Positions 1-6,330 are shown, counted from the stretch's first letter. The stretch is DNA of 8,443 nt from CAWHNT01 sp963830775 (GCA_963830775.1 CAWHNT010000018.1:1-8443); one strand, 5' to 3'. The notes: a model not told the origin generated them from the letters alone. Program-made: numbers and translations.

Positions 1-201
1 CGCCGCCTCTAGTTGTGCGAGCGGAAGCTTCCGTAATCCTATGGCTGGTTCGGGAAAAATTTCGATGGTGGGGCGATCCCGTCCCTCATCCTGGCTGATC
101 AAGGCGACGCAGTGGCCGTCGAGATAGATCTCGGCGACCATGTCCTCGTAATCCGGGTCGAAGGACACCCGGACGTCAAGATCGTGCCCTTTTGGTGGCA
201 T
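1..201 (-). CDS. Small protein, putative immunity/antitoxin partner of the adjacent toxin-like gene (C-terminus cut by window edge)
   Basis: The reading frame starts at ATG (201-199) and stays open for 67 codons to the window edge, so the C-terminus is missing. The visible protein begins MPPKGHDLDVRVSFDPDYED and continues with a segment containing AEIYLDGHCVALISQ (residues 23-37) and an acidic stretch. This alternation suggests short beta strands in a small soluble protein with no signal peptide or membrane segment. The start lies 2 bases beyond the stop of the toxin-like gene. A GGAG Shine-Dalgarno sequence (210-213, minus strand) sits inside that gene's last codons, 8 bases from the ATG, so translation is probably coupled. 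From memory, similar small proteins occur directly after polymorphic-toxin C-terminal domains of Rhs or hemagglutinin proteins. The immunity/antitoxin role therefore rests on position and recalled resemblance, not on a recognised motif. Confidence 0.7.
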   Translation of the reverse strand, partial: MPPKGHDLDVRVSFDPDYEDMVAEIYLDGHCVALISQDEGRDRPTIEIFPEPAIGLRKLPLAQLEAA

Positions 202-203
202 GA

Positions 204-503
204 TCAGGGCTCCAGGAATGAGTAGAAGGCTCCGTCTCGGTCGTATCGCACGCTCCGTCCGTCAACCGCAATGACGTCCTCGCCACCGCGTCGGTTCGGC
301 TTCCGGACGGCGCGAGGATCGACGAGAGTCTCGCGCACGATCTGCTCGCCCAACCGGTTCAGCTCCGTCGCCGTTGTGGCGCGGGTGGCAAAGGCCGAAC
401 CCTGGCGGGCTGCATGCTTCTGCAACGCACGGCCTGCCCTGGTAAGGCCGTTACGGTCTGGCTCCAACGCAGCTCGGAGGTATGCGCTCTGCCATGGCTT
501 CAC
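204..503 (-). CDS. Free-standing polymorphic-toxin C-terminal-like domain (putative toxin)
   Basis: This 99-residue protein starts at GTG (503-501), with GAGGG (514-510, minus strand) 6 bases upstream, which supports this start. It contains GRALQKH (residues 24-30), GSAF (35-38), LGEQIV (51-56), a DP pair (62-63) and a C-terminal block with RGGEDVIAVDGR, VRYD and a final FLEP. From memory this order (GRALQKH, G-x-F, basic-GG or FG, DGRGVRYD, G-x-F-x-x-FLEP at the very end) is typical of a toxin domain at the C-termini of Rhs and filamentous-hemagglutinin proteins, thought to be RNase-like. Here it has no delivery module, signal peptide or membrane segment, so it would act in its own cell like a type II toxin. 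It lies 9 bases after the permease stop and 2 bases before the putative antitoxin. The coding call is firm, but the enzymatic activity is inferred. Confidence 0.72.
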   Translation of the reverse strand: MKPWQSAYLRAALEPDRNGLTRAGRALQKHAARQGSAFATRATTATELNRLGEQIVRETLVDPRAVRKPNRRGGEDVIAVDGRSVRYDRDGAFYSFLEP

Positions 504-512
504 CTCACGCCC

Positions 513-1655
513 TCAATCCAGGGTCCGCCGATACCGCACCATCGCGAATGTCCCCGCCGCCAGCAGGAACAGCAGCAGCGGCCACACGTCGGGCCAAATC
601 TCCGCCGGGCCTGTGCCCTTCAGCATGATGCCGCGGACGATGCGCAGGAAGTGGGTCAGCGGCAGGACCTCGCCGATCGCCTGCGCCCACTGCGGCATGC
701 CGCGGAAGGGGAACATGAAGCCCGAGAGCAGGATCGAGGGCAGGAAGAAGAAGAAGGTCATCTGCATCGCCTGCAGCTGGTTGCGGGCGAGCGTGGAGAA
801 GGTGAAGCCGACGGTGAGATTGGCCAGGATGTAGAGGAGGAGGGCGCCGGCCAGCAGCCAGAAGGAGCCCAGCATCGGCACGCCGAAGAGGAGGGTGGCG
901 GCGGCCAGGACCACGGCCACCTGGATCCAGCCGACCAGCATGTAGGGCAGGATCTTGCCGATCATCACCTCGAACGGGCGGACCGGCATGGCCAGCAGGT
1001 TCTCCATCGTCCCGCGCTCCTGCTCGCGGGTGACGGCGAGGGCGGTCATCAGCACCATGGTCATGGTGAGGATCACGCCCAGGAGGCCGGGCACGATGTT
1101 GTAGGCGGTGATCCCCTCCGGATTGTAGCGCCGGTGCAGCCTGATCTCGAGCGCCGGCGGCGCCGCCATCCTCTCCAGAGCGCCTACGAGGTCGTGGCGC
1201 AAGGCCGTGGTGTCGAGCTGGTCGAGGGCGCTGACGGCCGTGCTCACCGCCAGCGGGTCGGAGCCGTCGGCCTCGACCAGGACCACGCCCTGCTCGCCGC
1301 GCAGGAGCTGACGGCTGAAGTCCTCCGGGATCGTCACGACGAAGAGGGCCCGGCCCGCGGCGATCGCCTGCTCGGTCTCGGCCTCGCTGCCGACCACGCC
1401 CACGAGGTCGAAATAGTCGGAGTTGCGTAATGCCGCGAGCAGGCTGCGCGCCTCGGGGCCGGGGTCGCGGAGCTGGACCATGGTCGGCAGGTGCTTGGGG
1501 TCGGTGTTGATGGCGTAGCCGAAGAGGAGGAGCTGGATGATCGGGATGCCGACGATCATCCCGAAGGTGAGCCGGTCCCGGCGCATCTGGATCAGCTCCT
1601 TCAGGAGCATGGCCACGATCCGGCCGAGGCTCTCGGGCAGGCGCATGGGGCTCAC
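513..1655 (-). CDS. ABC-2 type transporter permease (YbhS/YbhR/YhhJ-like)
   Basis: This 380-residue inner-membrane permease belongs to the ABC-2 (ABC2_membrane_3) group, which works with an ATPase and an HlyD-type adaptor to export drugs or other small molecules. It has the family layout: a basic N-terminal tail with KELIQMRRDRL, a first membrane helix near residues 32-49 (ending LLLFGYAINTDPKHLP), and a periplasmic domain of about 130 residues. A cluster of five hydrophobic segments then fills the C-terminal half, including the EQERGTMENLL coupling region after the second helix and the LSGFMFPFRGMP motif. The GTG start at 1655 overlaps the ATPase stop by 4 bases. An in-frame ATG three codons later (1646) has AAGG (1660-1657) at 10 bases and may be the true start. 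E. coli uses two permease genes here. Only one is present, so a homodimer, or a partner elsewhere, is expected. Confidence 0.93.
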   Translation of the reverse strand: MSPMRLPESLGRIVAMLLKELIQMRRDRLTFGMIVGIPIIQLLLFGYAINTDPKHLPTMVQLRDPGPEARSLLAALRNSDYFDLVGVVGSEAETEQAIAAGRALFVVTIPEDFSRQLLRGEQGVVLVEADGSDPLAVSTAVSALDQLDTTALRHDLVGALERMAAPPALEIRLHRRYNPEGITAYNIVPGLLGVILTMTMVLMTALAVTREQERGTMENLLAMPVRPFEVMIGKILPYMLVGWIQVAVVLAAATLLFGVPMLGSFWLLAGALLLYILANLTVGFTFSTLARNQLQAMQMTFFFFLPSILLSGFMFPFRGMPQWAQAIGEVLPLTHFLRIVRGIMLKGTGPAEIWPDVWPLLLFLLAAGTFAMVRYRRTLD

Positions 1656-2572
1656 GCCTTGCCGCGGTAGGGTGCCATCAGGTGGATGAAGATGTCCTCG
1701 AGCGAGGGCTCGACCCGTTCCCAGGTGAAGCGCTGGTCGCGGCGCCAGGGGGCGATCGCGGCCTCGACCAGGTCGCTGTGCTCGCCGCTGACATGGAGGC
1801 TGGTGCCGAAGAGGGCGGTGCGCACGCCCTGGGCACCGGCGAGGGCGGCACTCAGCTCCCGCAGGCCTTCGCCGGAGGCACGCCAGGTGGTGAGGCCGGC
1901 ACCGGCCACGACCTCGCGCACCGTGCCCTGGGTCAGGAGCGTGCCGTAGGCGAGATAGACGATCCGGTCGCAGCGCTCGGCCTCGTCCATGTAGTGGGTG
2001 CTGACCAGCACCGTGATCCCGCGCGCCGCCAGCTTGTGGATCTCCTCCCAGAAGTCGCGCCGGGCCTGGGGGTCGACGCCGGCCGTGGGCTCGTCCAGCA
2101 GGAGGAGGCGGGGCTCGTGCATCATGCAGGCGGCCAGCGCCAGCCGCTGCTTCCAGCCTCCGGAGAGCTGGCCTGCGAGCTGGTGCTGCCGACTCGCGAG
2201 GCCTAATCCGTCCAGCGTGACCCGCACCCGCATCGCCCGGCTGTCCAGCGCGTAGAGCCGGCCCACGAAATCGAGGTTCTCGCGGATGGTCAGGTCTTCG
2301 TAGAAGCTGAAGCGCTGGGTCATGTAGCCGACCTGGCGCCGGATCGCGTCGCTCTGGCGGACGATGTCGAGCCCGAGGCAGGTGCCCGTGCCGCCGTCCG
2401 GGCGGAGCAGGCCGCAGAGCATGCGGATGGTCGTGGTCTTGCCGCTGCCGTTGGGCCCGAGAAAGCCCCAGACCTGCCCCGCCGGCACCTGCATCGACAG
2501 GCTCTCGACCACGGTGCGCTGGCCGAAGCGCTTGGTGAGCCCATGGACATCGATAGCGAGAGGCGGGCTCAT
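1652..2572 (-). CDS. ABC transporter ATP-binding protein (YbhF/DrrA-type exporter subunit)
   Basis: This 306-residue cytoplasmic ATPase powers the adjacent permease. Its motifs are complete: Walker A GPNGSGKTT (39-47), Q-loop MTQRF (84-88), signature LSGGWKQR (136-143), Walker B LLLLDEP (157-163) with catalytic Glu161, a D-loop (GVD), and the H-loop STH (191-193). The tail ends in VEPSLEDIFIHLM (288-299), typical of ATPases paired with ABC-2 exporters. The W in LSGGW replaces the usual Q; I recall this as normal for the YbhF-like group. E. coli YbhF has two ATPase domains in about 580 residues, whereas this protein has one, so it should dimerise. The ATG start overlaps the adaptor's stop by 4 bases (ATGA), with GAGG 10 bases upstream inside the adaptor gene. 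It lies in the exporter operon under the TetR gene. The exported substrate cannot be read from the sequence. Confidence 0.95.
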   Translation of the reverse strand: MSPPLAIDVHGLTKRFGQRTVVESLSMQVPAGQVWGFLGPNGSGKTTTIRMLCGLLRPDGGTGTCLGLDIVRQSDAIRRQVGYMTQRFSFYEDLTIRENLDFVGRLYALDSRAMRVRVTLDGLGLASRQHQLAGQLSGGWKQRLALAACMMHEPRLLLLDEPTAGVDPQARRDFWEEIHKLAARGITVLVSTHYMDEAERCDRIVYLAYGTLLTQGTVREVVAGAGLTTWRASGEGLRELSAALAGAQGVRTALFGTSLHVSGEHSDLVEAAIAPWRRDQRFTWERVEPSLEDIFIHLMAPYRGKA

Positions 2573-3507
2573 GGCAGCCGCACCTCGACCGGCTGGCCGG
2601 GGCGCAGCACGGTGCCGGCCGGCAGCCGCGCCTCGGCCATGACGACCAGCTTCGCCCTTGCCTCGAGGCTGAAGATCACGGGCGGGGTGAACTCGACCTC
2701 GTCGGCGACGAAGCCGAGGGTGGCCACGAGGTCAGGAGGGCAGCCGTCGCAGGTGACGGCGACCGGCTTGCCGGGTGCGAGTTCGGAGAGCCTTCCTTGC
2801 GGGACGAAGAAGCGGACCTTCAAGGCATCCGGCGGCAGGAGGCGCAGCACGGCCCCGCCGGCGGGTGCCCGCTCGCCCGCAAATCGCACCAGCTGCTCGA
2901 CCCGGGCCGTGACCCGGCTCACCACGACCCGCTCGTCGAGCTCCCACTGCGCCTGACGGAGCTGGGCTTCGAGAGCGGCCACGGCCGCCCGCTGCGCCTC
3001 GATCTGGTCGGCGCGCGCCGGGAGCCGGGCCAAATCCAGGCTCGCCTCCAGCTCGGCGATCCGGGCCCGGGCGGTGCCCAGGCTCATCGTCGCCTGCTCG
3101 AGCGAGCGCCGGTCGCCGGCACGGGTCTTCACGAGCCGCTCGGCCCGGCTCGTCTCGGCCTGGGCGAAAGCCTCTTCAGTCCGCACCCGTACGAGCTGGG
3201 CCTCGAGCTCGCGGATCTCTTCGGGCCGCTTGCCGGTCATGAGGTCGGCCAGGCGGGCGCGGGCCTCTGCCAGCCGGGCCTGCACGTCGGCGAGGCGGGC
3301 CGCCTGGTCGGTGGTGTCGAGGCGGAACAGCACCGTCCCGGGCTCGACCGCATCGCCCTCCCGGACCTCGACCCGTTCCAACCAGCCCGCCTCCGGTGCG
3401 GCCACGATCACGTCCTCAGCCTCGACATAGCCGGGCAGGGTGGCCGGCTCCTCAGGTGCGTCGCATCCGGCCAGGAGGACGAGCAGCGCCAGAGCGGCCG
3501 CCCTCAT
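2569..3507 (-). CDS. HlyD/YbhG-family periplasmic adaptor, predicted lipoprotein
   Basis: This 312-residue adaptor links the inner-membrane ABC exporter to the periplasm or an outer-membrane channel. A short hydrophobic leader ends in a lipobox, LLAGC (11-15), so Cys15 is the predicted lipidated residue. It is followed by Asp16, which in E. coli keeps lipoproteins in the inner membrane. A biotinyl-lipoyl-like half-motif (AAPEAGWLERVEVREGDAV, 36-54) precedes a long Ala/Arg/Glu/Leu-rich coiled-coil hairpin (about 67-195). A beta-barrel region follows (VRFFVPQGRLSEL, 231-243), and the protein ends in LRPGQPVEVRLP. E. coli YbhG has an uncleaved-type N-terminus, so a lipoprotein anchor is a variation. 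The ATG overlaps the TetR stop by 4 bases (ATGA). A pair of cysteines, CDGC (253-256), near the barrel is unusual and could form a disulfide. Confidence 0.92.
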   Translation of the reverse strand: MRAAALALLVLLAGCDAPEEPATLPGYVEAEDVIVAAPEAGWLERVEVREGDAVEPGTVLFRLDTTDQAARLADVQARLAEARARLADLMTGKRPEEIRELEAQLVRVRTEEAFAQAETSRAERLVKTRAGDRRSLEQATMSLGTARARIAELEASLDLARLPARADQIEAQRAAVAALEAQLRQAQWELDERVVVSRVTARVEQLVRFAGERAPAGGAVLRLLPPDALKVRFFVPQGRLSELAPGKPVAVTCDGCPPDLVATLGFVADEVEFTPPVIFSLEARAKLVVMAEARLPAGTVLRPGQPVEVRLP

Positions 3508-4145
3508 GGCCGCTCATCCACGGCTAGGCCGCGCAGGAAGATGTCGAGATGCGTGCGCAGCAGCGCTTCGGGATCGAGGGCCGGTGCGTCGGGCCGGGCG
3601 AAGCAGGTCTGCCAGATGGCGGCGAACAGGACGGGTGCCACGAACAGGCGGGCCGCCGTGCCCGGGTCGACCGGCCTGAGCTCGCCGCGCTCGATGCCGC
3701 GGGCGATGACCCCGGCCAGGAGGGCGACGCCGCGGTCGATCACCCGGCGGCGGTAACGCTCGGCGAAGGCCGGGAAGTTCGTGGCTTCGGCGATGACGAG
3801 CTTGGGGAAGGCCACGATCCGCTCGTGCCGCAGCACCCGTGCCACCATCCGCGCGATCGTGCGCAGGAGGAGGGCCGAGGACCCGGGCCATCGTGCCGCC
3901 AGTCGCTCGACCCGCTCGATCCGGGGCAGGATCGCGGCGTCGATCAGGGCCTCGAGGAGCGCTTCCTTGCTCGGGAAATAGAGGTAGAGCGTACCTTTGC
4001 TCACCCCGGCACGGGCGGCGATCTCGTCCAGCCTGGCGGCGGTGAAGCCCTTCTCGGTGAAGACGGAGAGAGCCGCCTCAAGCAGCTCCTGCGGCCGTGC
4101 CTCGCGTCGGCGCCGCCAGCGGGCGGGTCGTAGGTCCTGATCCAT
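3504..4145 (-). CDS. TetR/AcrR-family transcriptional repressor of the exporter operon
   Basis: This 213-residue regulator has a basic N-terminus and a canonical TetR DNA-binding domain (about 17-64). The domain includes the block LDEIAARAGVSKGTLYLYFPSK (39-60), where GVSKGTLYLYF is the recognition-helix signature. The rest is a helical ligand-binding and dimerisation domain whose sequence does not tell the ligand. The gene is first in the operon and overlaps the adaptor gene by 4 bases, the arrangement of E. coli cecR ahead of ybhG. The start ATG (4145-4143) lies 8 bases after an 18-base palindrome, so the protein probably represses its own operon and is released by an exported compound. It could also affect the divergent gapR gene, although its start is 130 bases from the operator. 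The family and local-repressor role are well supported; the inducer is unknown. Confidence 0.94.
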   Translation of the reverse strand: MDQDLRPARWRRRREARPQELLEAALSVFTEKGFTAARLDEIAARAGVSKGTLYLYFPSKEALLEALIDAAILPRIERVERLAARWPGSSALLLRTIARMVARVLRHERIVAFPKLVIAEATNFPAFAERYRRRVIDRGVALLAGVIARGIERGELRPVDPGTAARLFVAPVLFAAIWQTCFARPDAPALDPEALLRTHLDIFLRGLAVDERP

Positions 4146-4153
4146 GTCCGTTC

Positions 4154-4171
4154 TAACTGACTGGTCAGTTA
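4154..4171. promoter_or_regulatory. TetR-type operator palindrome
   Basis: The sequence TAACTGACTGGTCAGTTA is an inverted repeat with perfect 8-base arms around a 2-base centre (TG). It lies 8 bases before the TetR start codon and just downstream of the AT-rich likely -10 region on the minus strand, where a bound repressor would block transcription. The ACTGAC/GTCAGT half-sites fit the usual size and symmetry of TetR-family operators. That this TetR protein binds it is inferred from position. Confidence 0.8.
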
Positions 4172-4202
4172 TTAATTAGCATTGGCTGGGCCTGCCTGTC
4201 GA
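4171..4202 (-). promoter_or_regulatory. Candidate promoter of the TetR-exporter operon
   Basis: On the minus strand, TCGACA (4202-4197) matches the -35 consensus TTGACA at five of six bases. It is followed after about 18 bases by an AT-rich stretch, TAATTAAT (4178-4171), preceded by TGC as in extended -10 promoters. The stretch is conspicuous in this GC-rich sequence. The -10 match itself is poor, so the exact element is uncertain. The operator palindrome begins immediately downstream. Confidence 0.4.
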
Positions 4203-4245
4203 GCCCGCATCGTCCAGCGCAGAGCATCCTGCTTGCCCCACCGCC

Positions 4246-4270
4246 GGGCCGGCGCTAACAGCGCTGGCCC
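4246..4270. repeat. Strong inverted repeat upstream of gapR
   Basis: The arms GGGCCGGCGCT (4246-4256) and AGCGCTGGCCC (4260-4270) pair over 11 positions with a single G-T pair and a 3-base loop (AAC). It lies 30 bases before the gapR start and 18 bases before its Shine-Dalgarno region. No T-run follows on either strand, so it is not a typical intrinsic terminator. It could be a leader hairpin, a protein-binding site or a chance GC-rich structure. Confidence 0.6.
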
Positions 4271-4300
4271 AACGCAAGGCCCTGCAGCGGAGAGGCAAGG

Positions 4301-4546
4301 ATGGCTGAGACCGGCGGCGTAGCCGCTGATCGTCTGCGCTCGTTCATCGAGCGGCTCGAGAACCTGGAGGAGGAGAAGCGCGCCGTGCAGGACCAGTTGA
4401 AGGAGGTCCTCTCGGAGGCGAAAGGCGAAGGCTACGACACCAAGGTCTTGCGCCAGCTGCTGCGCCTGCGCCGGATGAAGCCCCATATGCGGGCGGAGCA
4501 GGACGAGCTGCTGGAGGTCTACAAGGCGGCACTCGGGATGCTGTGA
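4301..4546 (+). CDS. gapR: GapR family nucleoid-associated protein (DUF2312)
   Basis: This 81-residue protein is almost entirely helical. It carries the DUF2312 signature: GGVAADRLRSFIERLENLEE (5-24), then EEKRAVQDQLKEVLSEAKGEGYD and the C-terminal helix ending in YKAALGML. GapR of Caulobacter forms a multimeric clamp around overtwisted, AT-rich DNA and helps topoisomerases ahead of replication forks. This copy is slightly shorter than the roughly 89-residue Caulobacter protein because the C-terminus stops right after AALGML. The ATG is preceded by GGAGAGGCAAGG (4289-4300), a purine-rich ribosome binding region. It is transcribed alone, divergent from the TetR operon, and ends in its own terminator. 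The family assignment is confident. Many alphaproteobacteria carry more than one DUF2312 gene, so whether this is the main copy is unknown. Confidence 0.92.
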   Translation: MAETGGVAADRLRSFIERLENLEEEKRAVQDQLKEVLSEAKGEGYDTKVLRQLLRLRRMKPHMRAEQDELLEVYKAALGML

Positions 4547-4601
4547 CCGGCCGATGACGGGCTGTGGACCGAATGATGCCGTAGCCGCCGGACCACACAA
4601 G

Positions 4602-4631
4602 CGGGCCGAGTGCGGCGGCCCGATTTTGTTT
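4602..4631 (+). terminator. Rho-independent terminator of gapR
   Basis: A perfect 7-base GC stem (CGGGCCG at 4602-4608, CGGCCCG at 4616-4622) with a 7-base loop is followed by ATTTTGTTT (4623-4631). It lies about 55 bases after the gapR stop and separates gapR from the porin gene. Confidence 0.82.
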
Positions 4632-4662
4632 GCTGCCCGGCCAGCTACACTGGGCGGCGGAG

Positions 4663-4691
4663 CGCAGGCGGGAAAGGCCTCATGGCCTGCG
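4663..4691 (+). promoter_or_regulatory. Possible alternative hairpins in the porin leader
   Basis: CGCAGGC (4663-4669) can pair with GCCTGCG (4685-4691). A competing inner hairpin, AGGCC (4675-4679) with GGCCT (4684-4688), uses part of the same 3' arm. The outer stem ends at the first G of the porin's GGGAG ribosome binding site (4691-4695), 6 bases before the ATG. Whether either structure forms, or regulates translation, is unknown. Confidence 0.35.
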
Positions 4692-4701
4692 GGAGACTGC
4701 G

Positions 4702-5817
4702 ATGATCGCAAGACGGCTTCTCGGCACGACGGCGCTGGTCGGGGTCGGCATGCTGCCGGCCACGGCCGGAGCTGCCACCGTGCAGCCGGGTGGTGCGCTG
4801 GACGTGACGGTCTCGGGCTTCGCCCGCTTCCTCACGGCCTTGGGCGAGCGCGACAACGCCCGGCTCGACGACAACGTCTCCAGCGGGCCGGACTTCTTCA
4901 ACGACACCGAGGTCCATTTCAAGGTGATGGGCCGGCATGAGCCGACCGGGCTCCGCTATGGCGGCACGATCGAGCTCGAGGCCGACACCAACCGCACCGA
5001 CAATACCGACGAGACCTTCCTCTTCCTGATGGGCGGCTGGGGGCAGGTTCAGCTCGGCGACACTGACGGTATCTCCGATTTCGACGGCATGTCTGTGAGT
5101 GCTGCCAGCGTCGGTGCCGGCACGGGCGGCCTCGACGGCGATGTCATCGATGTGTTCGCCGGCGGGATCACGACCTACGACCCGATCGGCACCAGCGACG
5201 CCACCAAGATCCTCTACAGCTTCTCGCCCAAGACCGGCTTCCAGCTCGGCTTCAGCTACACCCCGAACCTCGACGCCATCGGCAGCGGCTCGAACAACGG
5301 CGACTCGCTGGCTCTCAAGGATGTCGAGGCCGGCGATGTCGGCGAGGGTGCGGTCGGCTATGCGGGCTCGTTCGGCGGCCTCGACGTCTCGGTCATGGCC
5401 ACTGGACTTTATGGCGACATCAAGAACGAGGACGAGGCCGGTGGCGACGATTACTGGGCAGCCCAGGGCGGCGCCGTGCTCGGCGCCTTCGGCTTCGAGC
5501 TGGCCGGCTCCTACCTGACCCAGGAGGTAGGTGGCATCGAGACCAATTCGTTCACGGTCGGCCTCGCCACCAAGTTCGAGGGCGGCGACATCTCGCTCAA
5601 TTACGGCCAATTCCTCGACACGGACGGGCTCGTGGTCAACGGCAACGAGCTGGGCAAGCCATGGACCGTGATCCTCTCCGGCAATCTCGGCCTCATGCCC
5701 GGCCTCGTCCTTTCCGCGGACGTGAGCTACTTCGACAATGACGTCGAAGGCGACGTGGTGAACGCTGACGACGACAATGGCTGGCAGGGCGTGACCCGGC
5801 TGGGCCTCGCGTTCTGA
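4702..5817 (+). CDS. Outer-membrane porin (Gram-negative trimeric porin type)
   Basis: This 371-residue protein is predicted to form a beta-barrel channel for small solutes. The chosen ATG (4702) has GGGAG 6 bases upstream and begins a clean signal peptide: MIARRLLG, a hydrophobic core, then ATAGAA with likely cleavage near residues 24-25. A longer frame reaches back to 4630 but would bury the signal peptide. The mature part has alternating strands rich in Gly, Asp and aromatic residues, including an early strand LDVTVSGFARFLTAL and the FFNDTEVHFKVMGR segment typical of alphaproteobacterial porins. It also has a GWGQVQLGDTDG segment resembling the turn before the constriction loop. The C-terminus LGLAF ends in Phe, the usual recognition signal for the BAM insertion machinery. 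The protein is notably acidic. Its solute specificity cannot be told. It stands alone after the gapR terminator; the next gene starts 33 bases later. Confidence 0.9.
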   Translation: MIARRLLGTTALVGVGMLPATAGAATVQPGGALDVTVSGFARFLTALGERDNARLDDNVSSGPDFFNDTEVHFKVMGRHEPTGLRYGGTIELEADTNRTDNTDETFLFLMGGWGQVQLGDTDGISDFDGMSVSAASVGAGTGGLDGDVIDVFAGGITTYDPIGTSDATKILYSFSPKTGFQLGFSYTPNLDAIGSGSNNGDSLALKDVEAGDVGEGAVGYAGSFGGLDVSVMATGLYGDIKNEDEAGGDDYWAAQGGAVLGAFGFELAGSYLTQEVGGIETNSFTVGLATKFEGGDISLNYGQFLDTDGLVVNGNELGKPWTVILSGNLGLMPGLVLSADVSYFDNDVEGDVVNADDDNGWQGVTRLGLAF

Positions 5818-5850
5818 GGGCGGATCGGGAGACGTCGGCGGGAGGTCGAC

Positions 5851-6330
5851 ATGGCGAAGGTGCTTGTCCGCGACCGCGTGGCGGCCCCGCTCTACGAGCA
5901 GGACTTCTACGGCTGGTGCATGGAGCAGGCGGCACACCTTCGGGCAGGCCGTTTGACCCGGATCGATGTGCCCAACATCGCCGAGGAGATCGAGGCCTTG
6001 GGCAACGAGCAGGAGAACGCGCTGGAATCCAGTCTGCGCATCCTTCTCCTGCACCTGCTGAAATGGCGTCATCAGCCGCGGCGGCGCTCGCGAAGCTGGG
6101 CCGGAACCATCGTACGTGAGCGGGGCAACTACGAGCGACGGCTGAGAAAGAACCCGGGCCTGAAACCGATGCAGGAGGAACTCCTCCACGAGGCCTATCG
6201 GAGGGCTCGACGGGAGGCGGCCGCGGAGACCGGTCTTGGCCTGTCGAGCTTCCCCGAGACCTGCCCCTTCACACTGGCCCAGACGCTGGACGACGACTAC
6301 CTGCCGGATGCCGCGAGGAGCGACGCGTGA
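5851..6330 (+). CDS. DUF29 family protein
   Basis: This 159-residue cytoplasmic protein belongs to DUF29, a helical family of unknown function often present in many copies in alphaproteobacteria and cyanobacteria. The family pattern is plain: YEQDFYGWCMEQAAHLRAGR (15-34), IDVPNIAEEIEALG, then LLLHLLKWRHQPRRRSRSW and a C-terminal FPETCPFTLAQTLDDDYLP. The ATG is preceded by GGGAGG (5840-5845), a strong ribosome binding site. The gene starts 33 bases after the porin stop with no visible terminator between, so read-through from the porin is possible. Its stop overlaps the GNAT gene start by 4 bases (GTGA), and the three genes that follow the porin are probably co-translated. The family is certain; nothing in the sequence tells the role. 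Confidence 0.93.
   Translation: MAKVLVRDRVAAPLYEQDFYGWCMEQAAHLRAGRLTRIDVPNIAEEIEALGNEQENALESSLRILLLHLLKWRHQPRRRSRSWAGTIVRERGNYERRLRKNPGLKPMQEELLHEAYRRARREAAAETGLGLSSFPETCPFTLAQTLDDDYLPDAARSDA

Noticed and set aside
136..144. LSGGW instead of LSGGQ in the ATPase signature (residue positions 136-140 of the protein at 1652-2572) as a possible defect
   Set aside because: From memory this substitution is common in the YbhF-like ATPase group, and all other motifs are intact.
414..1430. 338-codon plus-strand frame opposite the permease
   Set aside because: The translation is His/Gln/Glu/Asp-rich low-complexity text typical of an antisense shadow, and the permease on the other strand is certain.
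4623..4651. Possible porin promoter (TTTTGT, 16-base gap, TACACT)
   Set aside because: The -35 match is poor and overlaps the terminator's T-run. It was not strong enough to annotate.
4630..4701. Upstream extension of the porin start to 4630
   Set aside because: It would overlap the gapR terminator and place 24 charged residues ahead of a normal signal peptide. ATG 4702 has a proper ribosome binding site.
4645..6189. Very long open frame (514 codons) on the minus strand opposite the porin and the DUF29 gene
   Set aside because: It is antisense to two well-recognised genes. The long open frame follows from GC-rich codon use, and its translation resembles no protein family.
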